A stretch of 64,000 nucleotides of DNA from positions 1 through 64,000 of the forward strand of contig WBMV01005968.1 in the NCBI GenBank assembly GCA_013396655.1. Direction: 5' to 3'. This DNA is from Campylorhamphus procurvoides (lineage: Eukaryota; Chordata; Aves; Passeriformes; Dendrocolaptidae). Under the pieces are notes generated by a model that saw only the letters and a list, made by a program, of their open reading frames with translations, did not search any database and was not told the DNA's origin. A program made the position numbers and the translations under genes. This document shows, piece by piece, positions 1 through 11,148 of this stretch; the stretch's first letter is position 1, and every line of letters begins with the position of its first letter.

Positions 1-352
1 TCATGCTCCCAGCACAAATAAATGCTCACAACACCCCATGTCCCCCAGGGAGATGCTGGTGGGAGCTCAGGTGTGGTCCAGATCAAACACAAACCAAAGA
101 ATTCCAACTTCTTTTAAGCTCAGTCCCTGCCTGACCTGCTCATCCTCACACCAGGTCACACCTCCTGGATTCCCAAGCCCAAAATGCCATGGCCAGGACT
201 AGACACTCCAAAAAATATAGAAGGAATTTCTTCTGAGAGAGTCTTCACTTTCAAAGTATTCATCAAAACACATCAGAGCTAACTGTAATTTAGTTATTCT
301 GCTATTTCAATTCTATGTTTCGAGACTCTGCTCTGAGCTGAAGGATCAAAGC
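1..352. other. unique sequence, nothing recognised
   Basis: Ordinary mixed-composition DNA with no repeat, exon-like frame or RNA gene that I can recognise. Confidence 0.6.
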
Positions 353-598
353 ATCATTCAGGTCAGAAAAGACCTTTAAGGTCACAAAGTCCAACCATTA
401 AACATGTCCTCAAGTGCCACATGCCCAGGTTTTTTGGACACTTCCAAACCTCCCTGGGCAGCCCCTTCCAATGCCTGAACACCTTTTCCATGATGAAATA
501 TTCCCTGCAATCCAACCTGTCCCACCCCTGGCCCAGCCTGAGGCCATTCCCTCTCACCCTATCCCTTTTCCCTGGGAGCAGAGCCCGACCCCACCTGT
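353..598 (-). mobile_element. CR1 LINE fragment, 3' end at left
   Basis: Read on the minus strand, this carries the CR1 3' UTR block: a TTGG(A)CTT..GACCTTAAAGGTC-like tail next to position 353, a 'CCTGGGCAG..CCTTCC' block near 455-475, and the 'GGCCTGAGG' and 'CTGGGAGCAGAG' blocks near 535-585. It is 5'-truncated near 598. It is fairly diverged from the other copies, so probably one of the older insertions here. Confidence 0.85.
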
Positions 599-1487
599 GA
601 TTTTATCCCTATTGTGTCCTCTTTCCTTTCTGTGATCCAAAAATCACTTTGGAGTACAATTTCCAACCTTCACACACACACCTCTAAGCTTTGCTTTTCC
701 CTTCCTGAGCTGAGTGATAATTAAATGAATAATTGCTTCTTTGGGTGGCAGCTCAGGAGCTTGAACCTTCCTATCCCTCAGGATTATTGTTCCCTGAGCC
801 AGCCTCTGACAGAGTTAATGGAAGTCTTTCCACTGGAGATTTAGTGACATATTCCAAGCTCTTTATTTCCCTTTGTAGCACTAAAAATAAAGCTGAGCTT
901 TGCTGGGAGTAAGCAGAGGATTAGTCAGCTTTGACTCCTCCACCTGCCCCACAACTGCATTTTCCTGGTGCCCTTCACGTTGTGCTGGAGCTTTTCCTGC
1001 TTTGCTTGTTTGGGTTGGTTATTTTTAATATTTCTTCACTGGAAAAGTTCAATTCATTGAAAACAAAGTCCTGCAGTGAAGCTTCTTGGATCCTCAGGGA
1101 TGTGTCTCATCAAGAGTAGGAAACAGAGCGAGTGCATCATCACCTGGAGGCTGCACTTGTGCTCAGACCATTTCCCTCCCGTGTTCCTGGAATTGTCCTC
1201 GGCCCCAGGATGGGATGGGAAACAGGGCAGGAATCCCCAGGGCAGGAATGTGGGATCAGAACTCACAGACTCAGGCAGTGATCCACACATAATCCAAAGC
1301 TGTGCAGGGTTCAAAGGGAAATACACACTTTTACAAGACTGTGGCAAATAAACACTGAGAAATGGAAGCCAAAATCCTTTGTATATCCCAAAGAGCTGGG
1401 GAGGGAGAACATTTCCCCAGATTTGGCACAAGAGAGGTGACAGAGCCAGGAGTGGGGCTGGGCACAGGCACTGCTTGCTCTGGCTGT
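599..1487. other. unique sequence, nothing recognised
   Basis: There is a small AT-rich patch at 718-740 (TAATTAAATGAATAATTG). Short open frames on both strands around 1054-1350 lack splice sites or family resemblance and look random. Confidence 0.5.
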
Positions 1488-1652
1488 TCCCTGGCACAGG
1501 GTGGGCAGAGAAGCTGTGGCTGCCCCAGCCCTGGCAGTGCCCAAGGCCAGGTTGGAGCACCCTGGGCTGGTGGGAGGTGTCCCTGCCCATGGCAAGGGGT
1601 GGCACTGGATGATTTTAAGGTCCTTTCCAACCTACACCACTCTGTGACTGTG
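1488..1652 (+). mobile_element. CR1 LINE 3' fragment
   Basis: About 165 bp of the CR1 3' end: 'GAGAAGCTGTGGCTGCCCC', the block 'CACCCTGGGCTGGTGG', 'TGTCCCTGCCCATGGCA', then 'TTTTAAGGTCCTTTCCAACC'. The terminal octamer tail is degraded to CTCTGTGACTGTGA. Confidence 0.93.
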
Positions 1653-2151
1653 ACCAAACACAGGCACCCAGCTCTGCATCCTGCCAAAACACCTCTGATT
1701 TTCCAGGGATTGCTCCCCAAAGGCACAGAAAGGTGAAATTCCCCCTTTGCAGCCAAATGAAAAGCCGAGTGGGAAGGGGCTGGTCCTGCTGGGACAAACC
1801 CAGTTGTCCCAGTGAGCTCTGCAGCAGAGCTGAGCCCTGCTGGTCCCTGGATGGTGCTGTTGTCTCACTGCTGGCTTTGAGCACTCCCACAGTTTGGTTG
1901 TGAAGCAACGAAAACAGCTGCAAAAGCAGCAGAGGAGGCGAGGAGGGCCAAACAAGGGGACATCTGTCCTGGGGCTGGCACCGAGGGCTCACCTGGGGGG
2001 ACTCCATCCTGCTGGGGACATTGCTGGGCCACCAGGAGCTCAGAGCTGGCAGTCAAAGACTTAGGGGGGGTATTTTTGGGACTGCCACCCTTGCCTGTCA
2101 CATGGGGATTAACTAAATAAAGGGCTTGGGGGCTGCAAGGAGGTGTTTCCT
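1653..2151. other. unique GC-moderate sequence
   Basis: A short G run lies near 2065-2073. No repeat or exon is recognised. Confidence 0.5.
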
Positions 2152-2416
2152 CACTTGATAACAGGGGGGAAAGGCCTTAAACTCAAGGAAGGCAGGGTTA
2201 GATTAGAGAGTAGGGAGAAATGTGGGCTATAAAGGTGGGGTGGCCATGGCACAACTTGCCCAGAGCTTGGGGACCCCCCACCCCTGGAAGGGTCCAAGGC
2301 CAGGTTGGACAGGGCTTGGAGCACCCTGGGCTGGTGGAAGGTGTCCCTGCCCATGACAGGGGTGGCACTGGGTGATCTTTAAGGTCCCTTCCAACCCAAA
2401 CCATTCCAGGATTCTC
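2152..2416 (+). mobile_element. CR1 LINE 3' fragment
   Basis: It runs from a diverged 'GGCCTTAAACT..AGGAAGGCAGGGTTAGATTAG' part of the 3' UTR through 'GGTCCCTTCCAACCC' to an ATTCCAGGATTCT tail, so it extends about 110 bp further 5' than the copy at 1488. Confidence 0.93.
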
Positions 2417-3231
2417 TGGCTTTGCTAGCTTCCCCAGCTGCCTCACAGGGTTGGGGATTGGTTTACCGGGCTGGTTCAGTTCCCAGCTGCACAGATCTGC
2501 TGGAAATTCAGTGCAGGAATTTGGCTCCACCCAATCCAGCTCCTTTCCAGGTTCTCCTGGTTATCTACCAGTTCCATCCTGTTGGTTTCAGTCAAAGAAC
2601 TTGCTCCAGTGAGGTGTTACAAGCCACGGGAAAGCGAGAAGATAACGGGCTGGCTTTATCTCACCTGGCTTGATCCCAGAGAGACTCACTGGAGGGAGCC
2701 AGGCAGATAAATTCCTTAATCCAGACATTTGGGGCTGAAGTAAATCTTGCCAGAAAAGTGCCCTTTTCTCTGTGCTGCCCATGAAAAGGCTGAAAGGTTT
2801 CATTGCTCCCTTTTCTCTCCCACAGAAGAAAGTTCTCTCCCCAAGGTGCAGGAAGAGCTGAGTTCAGCCAGGGTGGGGAACATGGAACAACATCCTCTCA
2901 CCCCGGAGATCCCCATCCCTTCAGGGATGCTCCAGGTGGAAATGCAGTCTCTTACTGGCCAGTGCATGTCCTACAGGGAGATGCAGATTTAAATCCTTGC
3001 TTTAAAAGATGTTTCATGAGTGGGAAAGCAGGTATTGACCCCAGAGCAGAGCCCAGTGCCAGGAACCACCAGCAGATCACAGAGCCCTTCTCCAAGGACA
3101 TGGTGATGGAGGACATGGAGCCTCTTAGTTCCTGCCAACAAAGGCCTTGGCATAAAGAAAGAGAACAAACATGCAGAGTGAAGCCTGGAGAGGAGATTGA
3201 GGTGGAGATCATTCTTCCAAGGGGTAGTGGA
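2417..3231. other. unique sequence, nothing recognised
   Basis: Mixed composition. A frame across 2803-3261 runs directly into the adjacent CR1 and is not exon-like. Confidence 0.5.
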
Positions 3232-3530
3232 GGGGTAGGCACTGATCTCTGCTCTCTGTGACAGGGACAGCACCCAGGGAAGGGCTGGAGCTGTGTCAGG
3301 GAGGGTCAGGTGGGATCTCAGGGAAAGGTCCTTCCCCCAGAGGGTGGTGGGCACTGCCCAGGCTCCCCAGGGCAGTGGGCACGGCCTCAAGGCTGTCAGA
3401 GCTTCAGGAGGGTTTGGACAACGCTCTGAGGGACAGGGTGGGATTGTTGGGGTGTCTGTGCAGGGCCAGGGGTTAGGCTGGATGGTCCTTGGGGGTCCCT
3501 CCCAGCTCAGGATATCCCATAACTCTATGA
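3232..3530 (+). mobile_element. CR1 LINE fragment, second 3' UTR type
   Basis: This belongs to a different CR1 3' UTR subtype from the 1488 and 2152 copies. It contains 'GTGACAGGGACAGCACC', 'GGTGGGATCTCAGGGAAAGG', 'CCCCAGAGGGTGGTGGGCA', then 'GGTCCTTGGGGGTCCC' and a CATAACTCTATGA tail. The same subtype recurs at 10308, 57535 and 62773. Confidence 0.92.
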
Positions 3531-4889
3531 CACGTCTCTCTTTGTGCCTGAAGCCCCTCCCAGGCAGTTCAACCCCGTGCCCTCAGTGCCTGTGGCTCCC
3601 CTTTCCCTCCTGCTGGAGCTGGGGATGGATGGGATGTGTCCCAGTGGGAATTGGTATCTGCCAGCTCCATTTAGATCCGTTCCCATCACCCTTCCCCGTG
3701 GCTCCCAACCATCCAGCAGGTGATGCTCCAGTGGGACATTGTGCTGATGAACCACCAGGAAGGATGAGCGTTCCCACCAGCTCCTGCAGCTCCATGCCCT
3801 GCTCTGGCTGCAGGCAGGGAAAGAGGGAGGAGGGATTAAAGCCAAAATTGACTCTGCTCTGGGCAGAAGAGGCTCAGTTTGGCATCCCACGCCTGGCAGT
3901 GCCCGTGGGACCGGAGGGTGGCAGATGTGGGTTGGGAAACCTCAAGGAGGAGCTGCAGAGGCAGGTAAAGAAAAGCTTGGACTTAGTAGGTTTAGTTATT
4001 GCAGGGATCAGGCACAGCCCTGTGACCAGTTAAGTTCCCAGTTTGCCCCAGTATTTGTAGCCACCTGGCCCTGAGACTCCAAATAAACTGCCCTAAACTC
4101 CAGTTCTTTAATTTCCAACATTTTTTTCCCCCACGCAGGTTTCTTGCCCTGGCTTTCCTCTCGTCTCCTCCCAAATCAGCTGCAGAGATGCCATCCTGCA
4201 GTTCCCCAGCCAACCCTAGATGGTGCAGTTTGGCCAGAGAGCCTCAAAAGAAGGAACGATCGGGATTAAATTGTTCCTTGGCAAGTCAGGTAGGAGGTGA
4301 GAAGAGAGGATGGCAAGAACCCACCAGCCAAGGCTCTCCAGGCTGCAGAATGGTGGCACAGTGAGGACATGGGGTGGTGTGTCCATTGCCTGCCCTACAC
4401 TCTTTGTCCCTGCTGTAATTCCGTGGCATGTGGAAGGACAGAGCAGGCAGCAAGGGCTGGAATTACAGCTGAGCATCTGCCCCTGATGCCAGGGAAGGAT
4501 CTGGGCAGCTCAGCTCTTCCCTCTGATTTGCCACGGGATGGAATTCCCCATCCTAGGGAAGGTCTGAGCTTAAGGACTGACTGGAATCCCAAACTCCAAA
4601 AGAGATTTCTCCAAAGGAGTTTCGGTACCAGTGGGAATTCTCAGATAAATAAAACCAGCAGAGGAAAGGCTCACAAATAATGAAGAGTTGAGCCCTGTGA
4701 GCAGCCAAAATGACCAGTCCAGGAAGCTTTTCATCCTCCTCTCCAAAGCCCCAGCTCTGGGACCCCTCTCGTGTTTATTGTGCTGATTTTGGGACTGCAA
4801 CAAGACCAAAACCTTGTGGAAACAGAGCTGGAAAGTGAACCCCCAACTGTGGATTCCTCAGGGATGTGGTGCTGATGCCATTGCCTGTC
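3531..4889. other. unique sequence, nothing recognised
   Basis: Mixed composition. The 246-residue frame that starts at 3293 is CR1 followed by random sequence, so it is not annotated as a gene. Confidence 0.5.
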
Positions 4890-5140
4890 TGGCAGGGCAG
4901 TCGACCATTAAGTCGTGATTTTAAGCTCTTTTAAAAGGCTAATTATCAATTAATATCCTTAACTGCTGCTATAAATCTGAATTTGAAGCAAAACAAATTA
5001 GATTAAGTGACCTCTAGAGACCTCTCCCAGACCTGTCTTTTGAATTAATGGCAACAACCACCTTAATATCTGAATTTAATCCACGGGTCTGAACCTGCTT
5101 TGGACCCACCAGAGGCAGAATGTGATGCAAAGTTTGGGAA
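4890..5140. other. candidate conserved non-coding element
   Basis: An AT-rich island in otherwise GC-moderate DNA, with clustered homeodomain-type cores (GCTAATTATCAATTAATATC at 4939-4958), 'TAAGTCGTGATTTTAAGC' and repeat-free flanks. Conservation is inferred from texture only. It has no open frame. Confidence 0.28.
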
Positions 5141-5342
5141 GTGTCACTGCTTTTAGGTCTGACTAAGATTAGACCACCCATCACCTCATGGTTTCATGGT
5201 AGGAACCAGCAAGGCCAGGCAAGGAGCTGGGAGCACAAACCAGAGATTTCATCCTAAACAAGGGTTTGTTTGAGTTTGCCAAAGAGAAGGTGAGGCCACA
5301 ACTCAAATCCTGGGCTCGGTTTTGAGCCACCCACAGCAAGAC

Positions 5343-5763
5343 ATGGAGGGGCTGGAGGGTGTCCAGGGAAGGGGCTGGAGCTCCAGCAGAGGCTGAGGGA
5401 GCTGGGGGGGCTCAGCCTGGACAAAGGAGGCTCAGGGGGGACCTTCTGGCTCTGCAAGTCCCTGCTGGCTCCAGGCAGGGATTGGACTCTGCTCCCAGGG
5501 CACAGGGACAGGAGGAGAGGGAACGGCCTCAGGCTGGGCCAGGGCAGGGGCAGGTGGGACAGCAGGAGGAATTTCCTCATGGAAAGGGTGGTTGGACATT
5601 GGAAGGGGCTGCCCAGGGAGGTTTGGAGTGCCCAGCACTGGAGGTGTCCAGAACACGAGAGGACTTGGCACTTCAGGATATGGTTGGTTGGGCATGGTGG
5701 GATTCAGCTGAAGGTTGGACTCGATGATCTTGGAGGTCTTTTCCAACATTAATGATTCCATGA
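5343..5763 (+). mobile_element. CR1 LINE fragment, ~420 bp
   Basis: It starts in the 'GAGGCTGAGGGAGCTGGGG' and 'CTCAGCCTGGACAAAGGAGG' blocks near the 5' side of the 3' UTR, passes 'ATTTCCTCATGGAAAGGGTG' and 'GGTTGGACTCGATGATCTTG', and ends in ATTAATGATTCCATGA. It is a close sister of the copy at 57774, including the unusual 'GACTCTGCTCCCAGGGCACA' stretch. Confidence 0.95.
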
Positions 5764-5864
5764 AAGGAATATTTCAGTGTTCCTCCATCAGATCCTGCCC
5801 AACCACTCTAACCAGCCTGAGGAGCAGTTGGCAGGCTCTCCCTTCCCAAACCTTCCTGTACCAG

Positions 5865-6180
5865 ACCACTGTAAATAATTGAATAATAATAAATAAATAG
5901 TTAATTACAAGAGCCATTTAAAAGCACTTTCCCTAAGACGGGATATGACAACTTCTACAGATGTGAATGCATCACTCTAAATGCTTATTAAAAGCCCATT
6001 TCAAGCTACTTGCAAAATGGAGTGCATAAACCGAGTTTTATGTCCTTCTATAAACATTTTGCCTTTTTTAGTCATTCACACATTCAAATTCCTGCCATAG
6101 CCAAGTCACGAAAAATCAATAGTAAAATAAAGCACAGCTCTACATTAGCAGTGTTATTATTATTAGCATAATTGCTCCAC
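5865..6180. other. candidate conserved non-coding element
   Basis: About 315 bp of low-GC, repeat-free sequence with homeodomain or HOX-like cores (GTTAATTAC, TTATTAAAAG, CATAATTGC) and no open frame. It stands out sharply from the CR1-rich, GC-richer flanks. The function as an enhancer is an inference. Confidence 0.3.
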
Positions 6181-6533
6181 TCTACAAACAATAGACCCTC
6201 TTAACGGGAATGGCTTTTGCGAAACTCCATGGAGAGAAGTCCCAGAGCGGTTTGCAGAGTCATGTGTGTGTGCAGAGCAGTGTGTGTTTCCAGCTCTGCC
6301 AGCCTGCCCTGGCATCCAGCTGCTGGCACTGCCCAAAGCCACGCAGGGCACTGCCAGTTTGCCACGTTAATGAGAAGGAAATTCCTTGAGTGATCCGTTT
6401 CTACACCCACAACTCAGGGCTTGGAGAGGTTTCATCGGTGTTTCAACTGAAATTCACTTTTTGCAGATTGCCCTGTGTAGCAGGAACATGGAAAAGAGGG
6501 TTTTCCATGAAGGAAAACCAAAAATCCCAACCA
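6181..6533. other. unique sequence, nothing recognised
   Basis: A short TGTGTGTG stretch lies at 6264-6273. Nothing else is recognised. Confidence 0.5.
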
Positions 6534-6640
6534 GGTCCCTGGAAGTGACCAAGGCCAGGTTGGATGGGTTGGTGGAAGGTGTCCCTGCCCATGGTGGCAC
6601 TGGATGGGCTTTTCCACCACAAACCATTCCATGATTCTAT
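6534..6640 (+). mobile_element. CR1 LINE 3' fragment, short
   Basis: About 107 bp: 'CCAAGGCCAGGTTGGATGGG', 'GTCCCTGCCCATGG', then an intact ATTCCATGATTCTAT tail. The CR1 end coincides with the left edge of the duplicated segment that follows. Confidence 0.92.
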
Positions 6641-7062
6641 AAAAACCTCAGCAGATGCTCTGGGCCCTGATGCATCAAGAGTGACACGCAGGGAAAGGAG
6701 GTGATTTAGACAAGGAGGTTTTAGGGACTGGATTTGTGGCCCAGAACAGCTCAGTCTCCTCTCCCAGCAGGCTCCATGGACAGGAGCAGGGAGCCTGTGC
6801 CTGCTGTGCTCCTGGGGTTGGGGCTTTGGTGGCACCACAGCAGCTGCCACCACTCTGCATCAATCCCTGCCTGGAGATGCTGCTCCTTCTGCACAGCTTC
6901 TCCTTGTCCTGGGATTGTGTGTCCTGAGCTCTAGGAAGAGTCTTCCCTCCTTGTCACTGAATGCACAGGGTTGGTTAAGGTGTAATCCCAGCAGGTGCTT
7001 TGATGTTGTCACTGCCAGGTGTCACCAGCCCTGTGGTCACTGCCAGGTGTCACCAGCCCTGT
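6641..7062. repeat. first copy of duplicated segment, ending in minisatellite
   Basis: Positions 6641-7003 match 7064-7426 with no indel and about ten substitutions, all in the first ~170 bp. Positions 7004-7062 are the first two 28-bp units of the minisatellite that restarts at 7427. The copy stops inside the array at the N, which suggests an assembly break there rather than a biological end. Confidence 0.9.
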
Positions 7063-7063
7063 N
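7063..7063. other. assembly gap (single N)
   Basis: One undetermined base separates two near-identical segments. It most likely marks a contig join of unknown size. Confidence 0.9.
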
Positions 7064-7426
7064 AAAAACCTCACCAGATTCTCTGGGCTCTGATGCATCA
7101 AGAGTGACAGCCAAGGAAAGGAGGTGATTTAGGCAAGAAGGTTTTAGGGACTGGATTTGTGGCCCAGAACAGCTCAGTCTCCTCTCCCAGAAGGCTCCAT
7201 GGACAGGAGCAGGGAGGCTGTGCCTGCTGTGCTCCTGGGGTTGGGGCTTTGGTGGCACCACAGCAGCTGCCACCACTCTGCATCAATCCCTGCCTGGAGA
7301 TGCTGCTCCTTCTGCACAGCTTCTCCTTGTCCTGGGATTGTGTGTCCTGAGCTCTAGGAAGAGTCTTCCCTCCTTGTCACTGAATGCACAGGGTTGGTTA
7401 AGGTGTAATCCCAGCAGGTGCTTTGA
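7064..7426. repeat. second copy of duplicated segment
   Basis: A colinear copy of 6641-7003. Its left edge falls exactly at the base after the CR1 tail in the first copy. The final ~190 bases are identical between copies while the left part carries the substitutions. Confidence 0.9.
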
Positions 7427-8306
7427 TGTTGTCACTGCCAGGTGTCACCAGCCCTGTGGTCACTGCCAGGTGTCACCAGCCCTGTGGTCACTGCCAGATT
7501 CCTGTGGTCACTGCCAGATGTTCCCAGCCCTGTGGTCACTGCCAGATTCCTGTGGTCACTGCCAGATGTTCCCAGCCCTGTTGTCACTGCCAGGTGTCAC
7601 CAGTCCTGTGGTCACTACCAGATTCCTGTTGTCACTGCCAGATGTTCCCAGCCCTGTTGTCACTGCCAGGTGTCACCAGCCCTGTGGTCACTGCCAAATT
7701 CCTGTTGTCACTGCCAGATGTTCCCAGCCCTGTTGTCACTGCCAGGTGTCACCAGCCCTGTGGTCACTGCCAGATTCCTGTTGTCACTGCCAGATGTTCC
7801 CAGCCCTGTTGTCACTGCCAGGTGTCACCAGCCCTGTGGTCACTGCCAAATTCCTGTTGTCACTGCCAGATGTTCCCAGCCCTGTTGTCACTGCCAGGTG
7901 TCACCAGCCCTGTGGTCACTGCCAGATTCCTGTTGTCACTGCCAGATGTTCCCAGCCCTGTTGTCACTGCCAGGTGTCACCAGCCCTGTGGTCACTGCCA
8001 AATTCCTGTTGTCACTGCCAGATGTTCCCAGCCCTGTTGTCACTGCCAGGTGTCACCAGCCCTGTGGTCACTGCCAGATTCCTGTTGTCACTGCCAGATG
8101 TTCCCAGCCCTGTTGTCACTGCCAGGTGTCACCAGCCCTGTGGTCACTGCCAAATTCCTGTTGTCACTGCCAGATGTTCCCAGCCCTGTGGTCACTGCCA
8201 GGTGTCACCAGCCCTGTTGTCACTGTCAGGTGTCACCAGTCCTGTGGTCACTGCCAGATTCCTGTTGTCATTCCCAGGTGTCACCAGCCCTGTGGTCACT
8301 GCCAGG
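7427..8306. repeat. higher-order minisatellite, 76/152-bp period
   Basis: About 880 bp built from three submodules: a 28-mer with GCCAGGTGTCACCAGCCC, a 20-mer with GTCACTGCCAGATTCC, and a 28-mer with GCCAGATGTTCCCAGCCC. Together they form a 76-bp unit. From about 7620 to 8160 the 20-mer alternates between CCAGATTCC and CCAAATTCC, so the true period there is 152 bp, repeated about four times. All three plus frames are open for about 310-360 codons because no frame of the unit contains a stop. This is not a gene. Confidence 0.97.
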
Positions 8307-10307
8307 CCCTCCCTCCCCAGGACACTCAAGCTCTTCCCCATGTCCATGCACAGCATTCCCATTCCAGCATTTCCTGACTCTTGCTCCAGGGTTTTTGCAA
8401 GGTGTTTTCAGCCTGCACTCTGAGAAGGTCGATTTGGCTTCCCTGATCTCCTCTCAGTATTGAAATGAACCTCTCAGAGGGTTCTCCAACCCCTTGAAAC
8501 CAATTTTTTGTCTGACTGAGAGGCTGTTCTCCATCCCTCACAAACTTCAGGCTGATATCAGTTGTGAACTCAGCTTCTCTCCCAAATCTGCATCCCCAAA
8601 TCCACCTCGAGCAGCCCTGGCTGTTTTGATTCACTGGAGCTGCTGTTTGTTTGAATTCTAATGAACCCACTCCCCAGCACACCCTTTCTAAGATCACACA
8701 CTCACAGCTCCTCCCAGCCTCCTGAAAATGCAATAAATACCCCCTCTATGACAAGGTTCAGGTGGTTACTGGAGGTACTGGGAGAACTGGACACAGGACA
8801 ATCCCTAATGAAACCTGACTCAATTTATTCTCCCCTCCTCCTGTGGCCCAGCCTGCTGGAGTTTTATTTAAACCTGATTTCTCTAACATGCTTAGGAAAA
8901 TATCATATTTCCTGCACTTAAACACATTGCCTCCCATGACATCTCCTTTTCTCCTCTCCAAAAGGCTTGTCTCTGGTTTGGGAGTAAATTCAATTTCTTT
9001 GACATGATTTATGCTTTTCTAATCCAGGTTGGCTGCTACTCATCTTCTTCCTGTCTTTCATCTGCTCAACAATCAGTTATTTGTGCACTATTTTCTAAAT
9101 CTTGAGGTCAAACTGAACCCCCTGTGTCCTCTTTCAAACAGAAAGCCTTTTAAAAGGGCCCCAGGTTGGGATAACTCCTACAAATCCACCTTTCCTCCTC
9201 TAACCTGTTTTCCATTTGCTGCAATCACACTGAAGGAATCAGTGGAAAGGTTATATTTTGTCGAGCTGCCTGATATTGAACCTTCTATCCCTCCCAAAAT
9301 TGAGATGATTTGTGTTCAGAGTCGCTGTCAAATGAGAAATGCTGAGTCCTTCCCTTAGTTTCTCCCTTGCTGGAGCTGCTTTCCTTTAGATCTCATCTCC
9401 TGCTTCTGAGCTCATTGGGAGTGACCACTACTCCATTATTCTTCCTTCTCCATGGTATAAAAATCCTTCTCATCTCATCCTCCTGCTCCTTCTTCTATGG
9501 GCAAAGGTCCAGCTTTCTCTTGGGTTCCCAAAGCATTTCTGGGAATTTGTTCTTCCATCAGATTTCATCTTTGTTTTCTTTGCTGTTTATGTAGTTAAAC
9601 CCCTCATTTCTCTGCTCCTTCCCCACCCTCTGCCATCCATTCAGGCTAAAGGAGCAGAGGGGGGTAAAGGAGGAGGAATGAGGGCAGGAATGGCCTCTGG
9701 AGCCCCAGGGCAGTGACATTAATTGAAGGTTCCTCCAGATCAGATGGAGGGCTGGAGGTCACTGCCACTCTCCATAAAGCACGGCCAAGCCTCCTGCAGC
9801 TCCACACTCCAGTGGGCCAGGGCACCCAAAGGTGAGGGCACATTCATTTCTCAGCTAACCCGAATATTTCAAACAAATGCTGCTCCCCTTTGCCAGGCAG
9901 GCCCTGCCCTTCTGTGCTGTGTGGAAATATGTCACGAGGAGGAAAGGGAAGCGTGGCCAGAAAGGAGAGCATCAGAAACCAGCTGATGAGAGGAGACACG
10001 GAGGAGAGGGTGAGACAGATGGCACTGAAGGGAAGGCAGGGCAGGGAGCAGAGGGCACTGCTGCTCCTTCCCTCTGCCCACTGAAAGCTGCCTGAAGTGC
10101 CCACTGGGCAGGGGCTGAACTGGGACAAACTGGGGGAGCTGCCAGAGAGGTGCTGGGGGCTGTTTGCCAGGTGAGCAGCAACACTCAGGTGTGCCAACCT
10201 GCCAGTGGAGTCCCTGCCCTGCACGGGGGGTTCAGAGCCAGCAGTGCCCTGGTGGGACAGGGGGGACCGCCCTGTCCTGGGGGGCCTCACACCCAGCATT
10301 GAGGGGG
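8307..10307. other. unique sequence, pyrimidine-rich in part
   Basis: Positions 8820-9620 are T/C-rich on the plus strand. A 109-codon frame at 9029-9358 has no recognisable domain or splice context. Positions 9890-10300 are GC-richer and lead into the CR1 at 10308. No gene is recognised. Confidence 0.45.
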
Positions 10308-10798
10308 GGATTGTCCCACTCTGCCCTGCACTGGGGCAATATTGGGGCAGTTTGGGGGGACACAATATAGGGACATTAGAGAGTGTCCAAAGGAGGGACA
10401 TGAAGGTGGTGAAGGGTCTGAAGGGGAAGCGTGTGAGGACACTGAGGGCACTTGGGGTGTTCAGCTGGAGAAGAGGAGTCTGAGAGGAGACCTCATTGCA
10501 GGAGGAGGAGCAGGCACTGATCTCTGCTCTGTGTGACAGGGACAGCACCAGGGAAGGGCTGGGGCTGTGCCAGGGCAGGGTCAGGTGGGATCTCAGGGAA
10601 AGATCCTTCCCCCAGAGGGTGGTGGGCACTGCCCAGGCTCCCCAGGGCAGTGGGCACGGCCCCAAGGCTGCCAGAGCTCCAGGAGGGTTTGGATGATCCT
10701 CTGGGGCACAGGGGGAGACTCTTGGGGATGGGCCTGGACAGGGCTGAGGGTTGGACTGTGTGATCCTTGTGGGTCCTTCCAGCTCTGGGATTCTGTGA
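10308..10798 (+). mobile_element. CR1 LINE fragment, ~490 bp
   Basis: It begins in the end of the ORF2 or start of the 3' UTR region ('CACTCTGCCCTGCACTGGGG', then 'GAGAGTGTCCAAAGGAGGGA'), continues through 'GTTCAGCTGGAGAAGAGGAG' and the same 3' UTR subtype as 3232, and ends 'GATCCTTGTGGGTCC' plus a GGGATTCTGTGA tail. One of the less truncated copies in the window. Confidence 0.95.
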
Positions 10799-11025
10799 AC
10801 TCCACCCTTGCAAAGCTGTCTCAGTCTCCAAACTGGATCCCTCCCTTGCACAGCCTTTCTCTTTCCTTCCTCAGCATCTCTCCCAGGACCAACAGGACCA
10901 CTGAGGGTGATCTTGGGAACACACTCACCCCTGTCCCACAGCAACAGGTCACAGACTGCCCTTGGAGTGTTACCTGGAATATTTGTCATCTGCCAGCCAT
11001 GAGCTTAAATCAGCTCAGAAAACCC

Positions 11026-11148
11026 CAGAATCCCAGAATGGTTTGGGTGGGAAGGGACATTAAAAGTCACCCAGTGCCACCCCTGCCATGGGCAGGGACA
11101 CCTTCCACCAGCCCAGGGTGCTCCAGGTCCCGTCCAACCTGTGCACCC
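11026..11148 (-). mobile_element. CR1 LINE 3' fragment joined to repeat X
   Basis: The inverted CR1 3' end has an intact tail at the left (CAGAATCCCAGAATGG) and 'GGGTGGGAAGGGACATTAAA'. After 'CCGTCCAACCTG' about 45 bp of the usual CR1 sequence is missing and the text resumes at 'CACCC', directly followed by the non-CR1 repeat at 11149. Confidence 0.9.

Noticed and set aside
3293..4033. 246-codon plus-strand open frame
   Set aside because: The first part is CR1 3' UTR, which is non-coding, and the rest has no recognisable domain or splice structure.
7427..8306. CRISPR-like repeat array
   Set aside because: The units are directly abutting and all positions repeat. There are no unique spacers and no cas genes, and the genomic context is avian.
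9029..9358. 109-codon plus-strand frame
   Set aside because: The translation has no known domain, the upstream sequence gives no promoter or splice support, and the region is T/C-rich, which lowers stop frequency.
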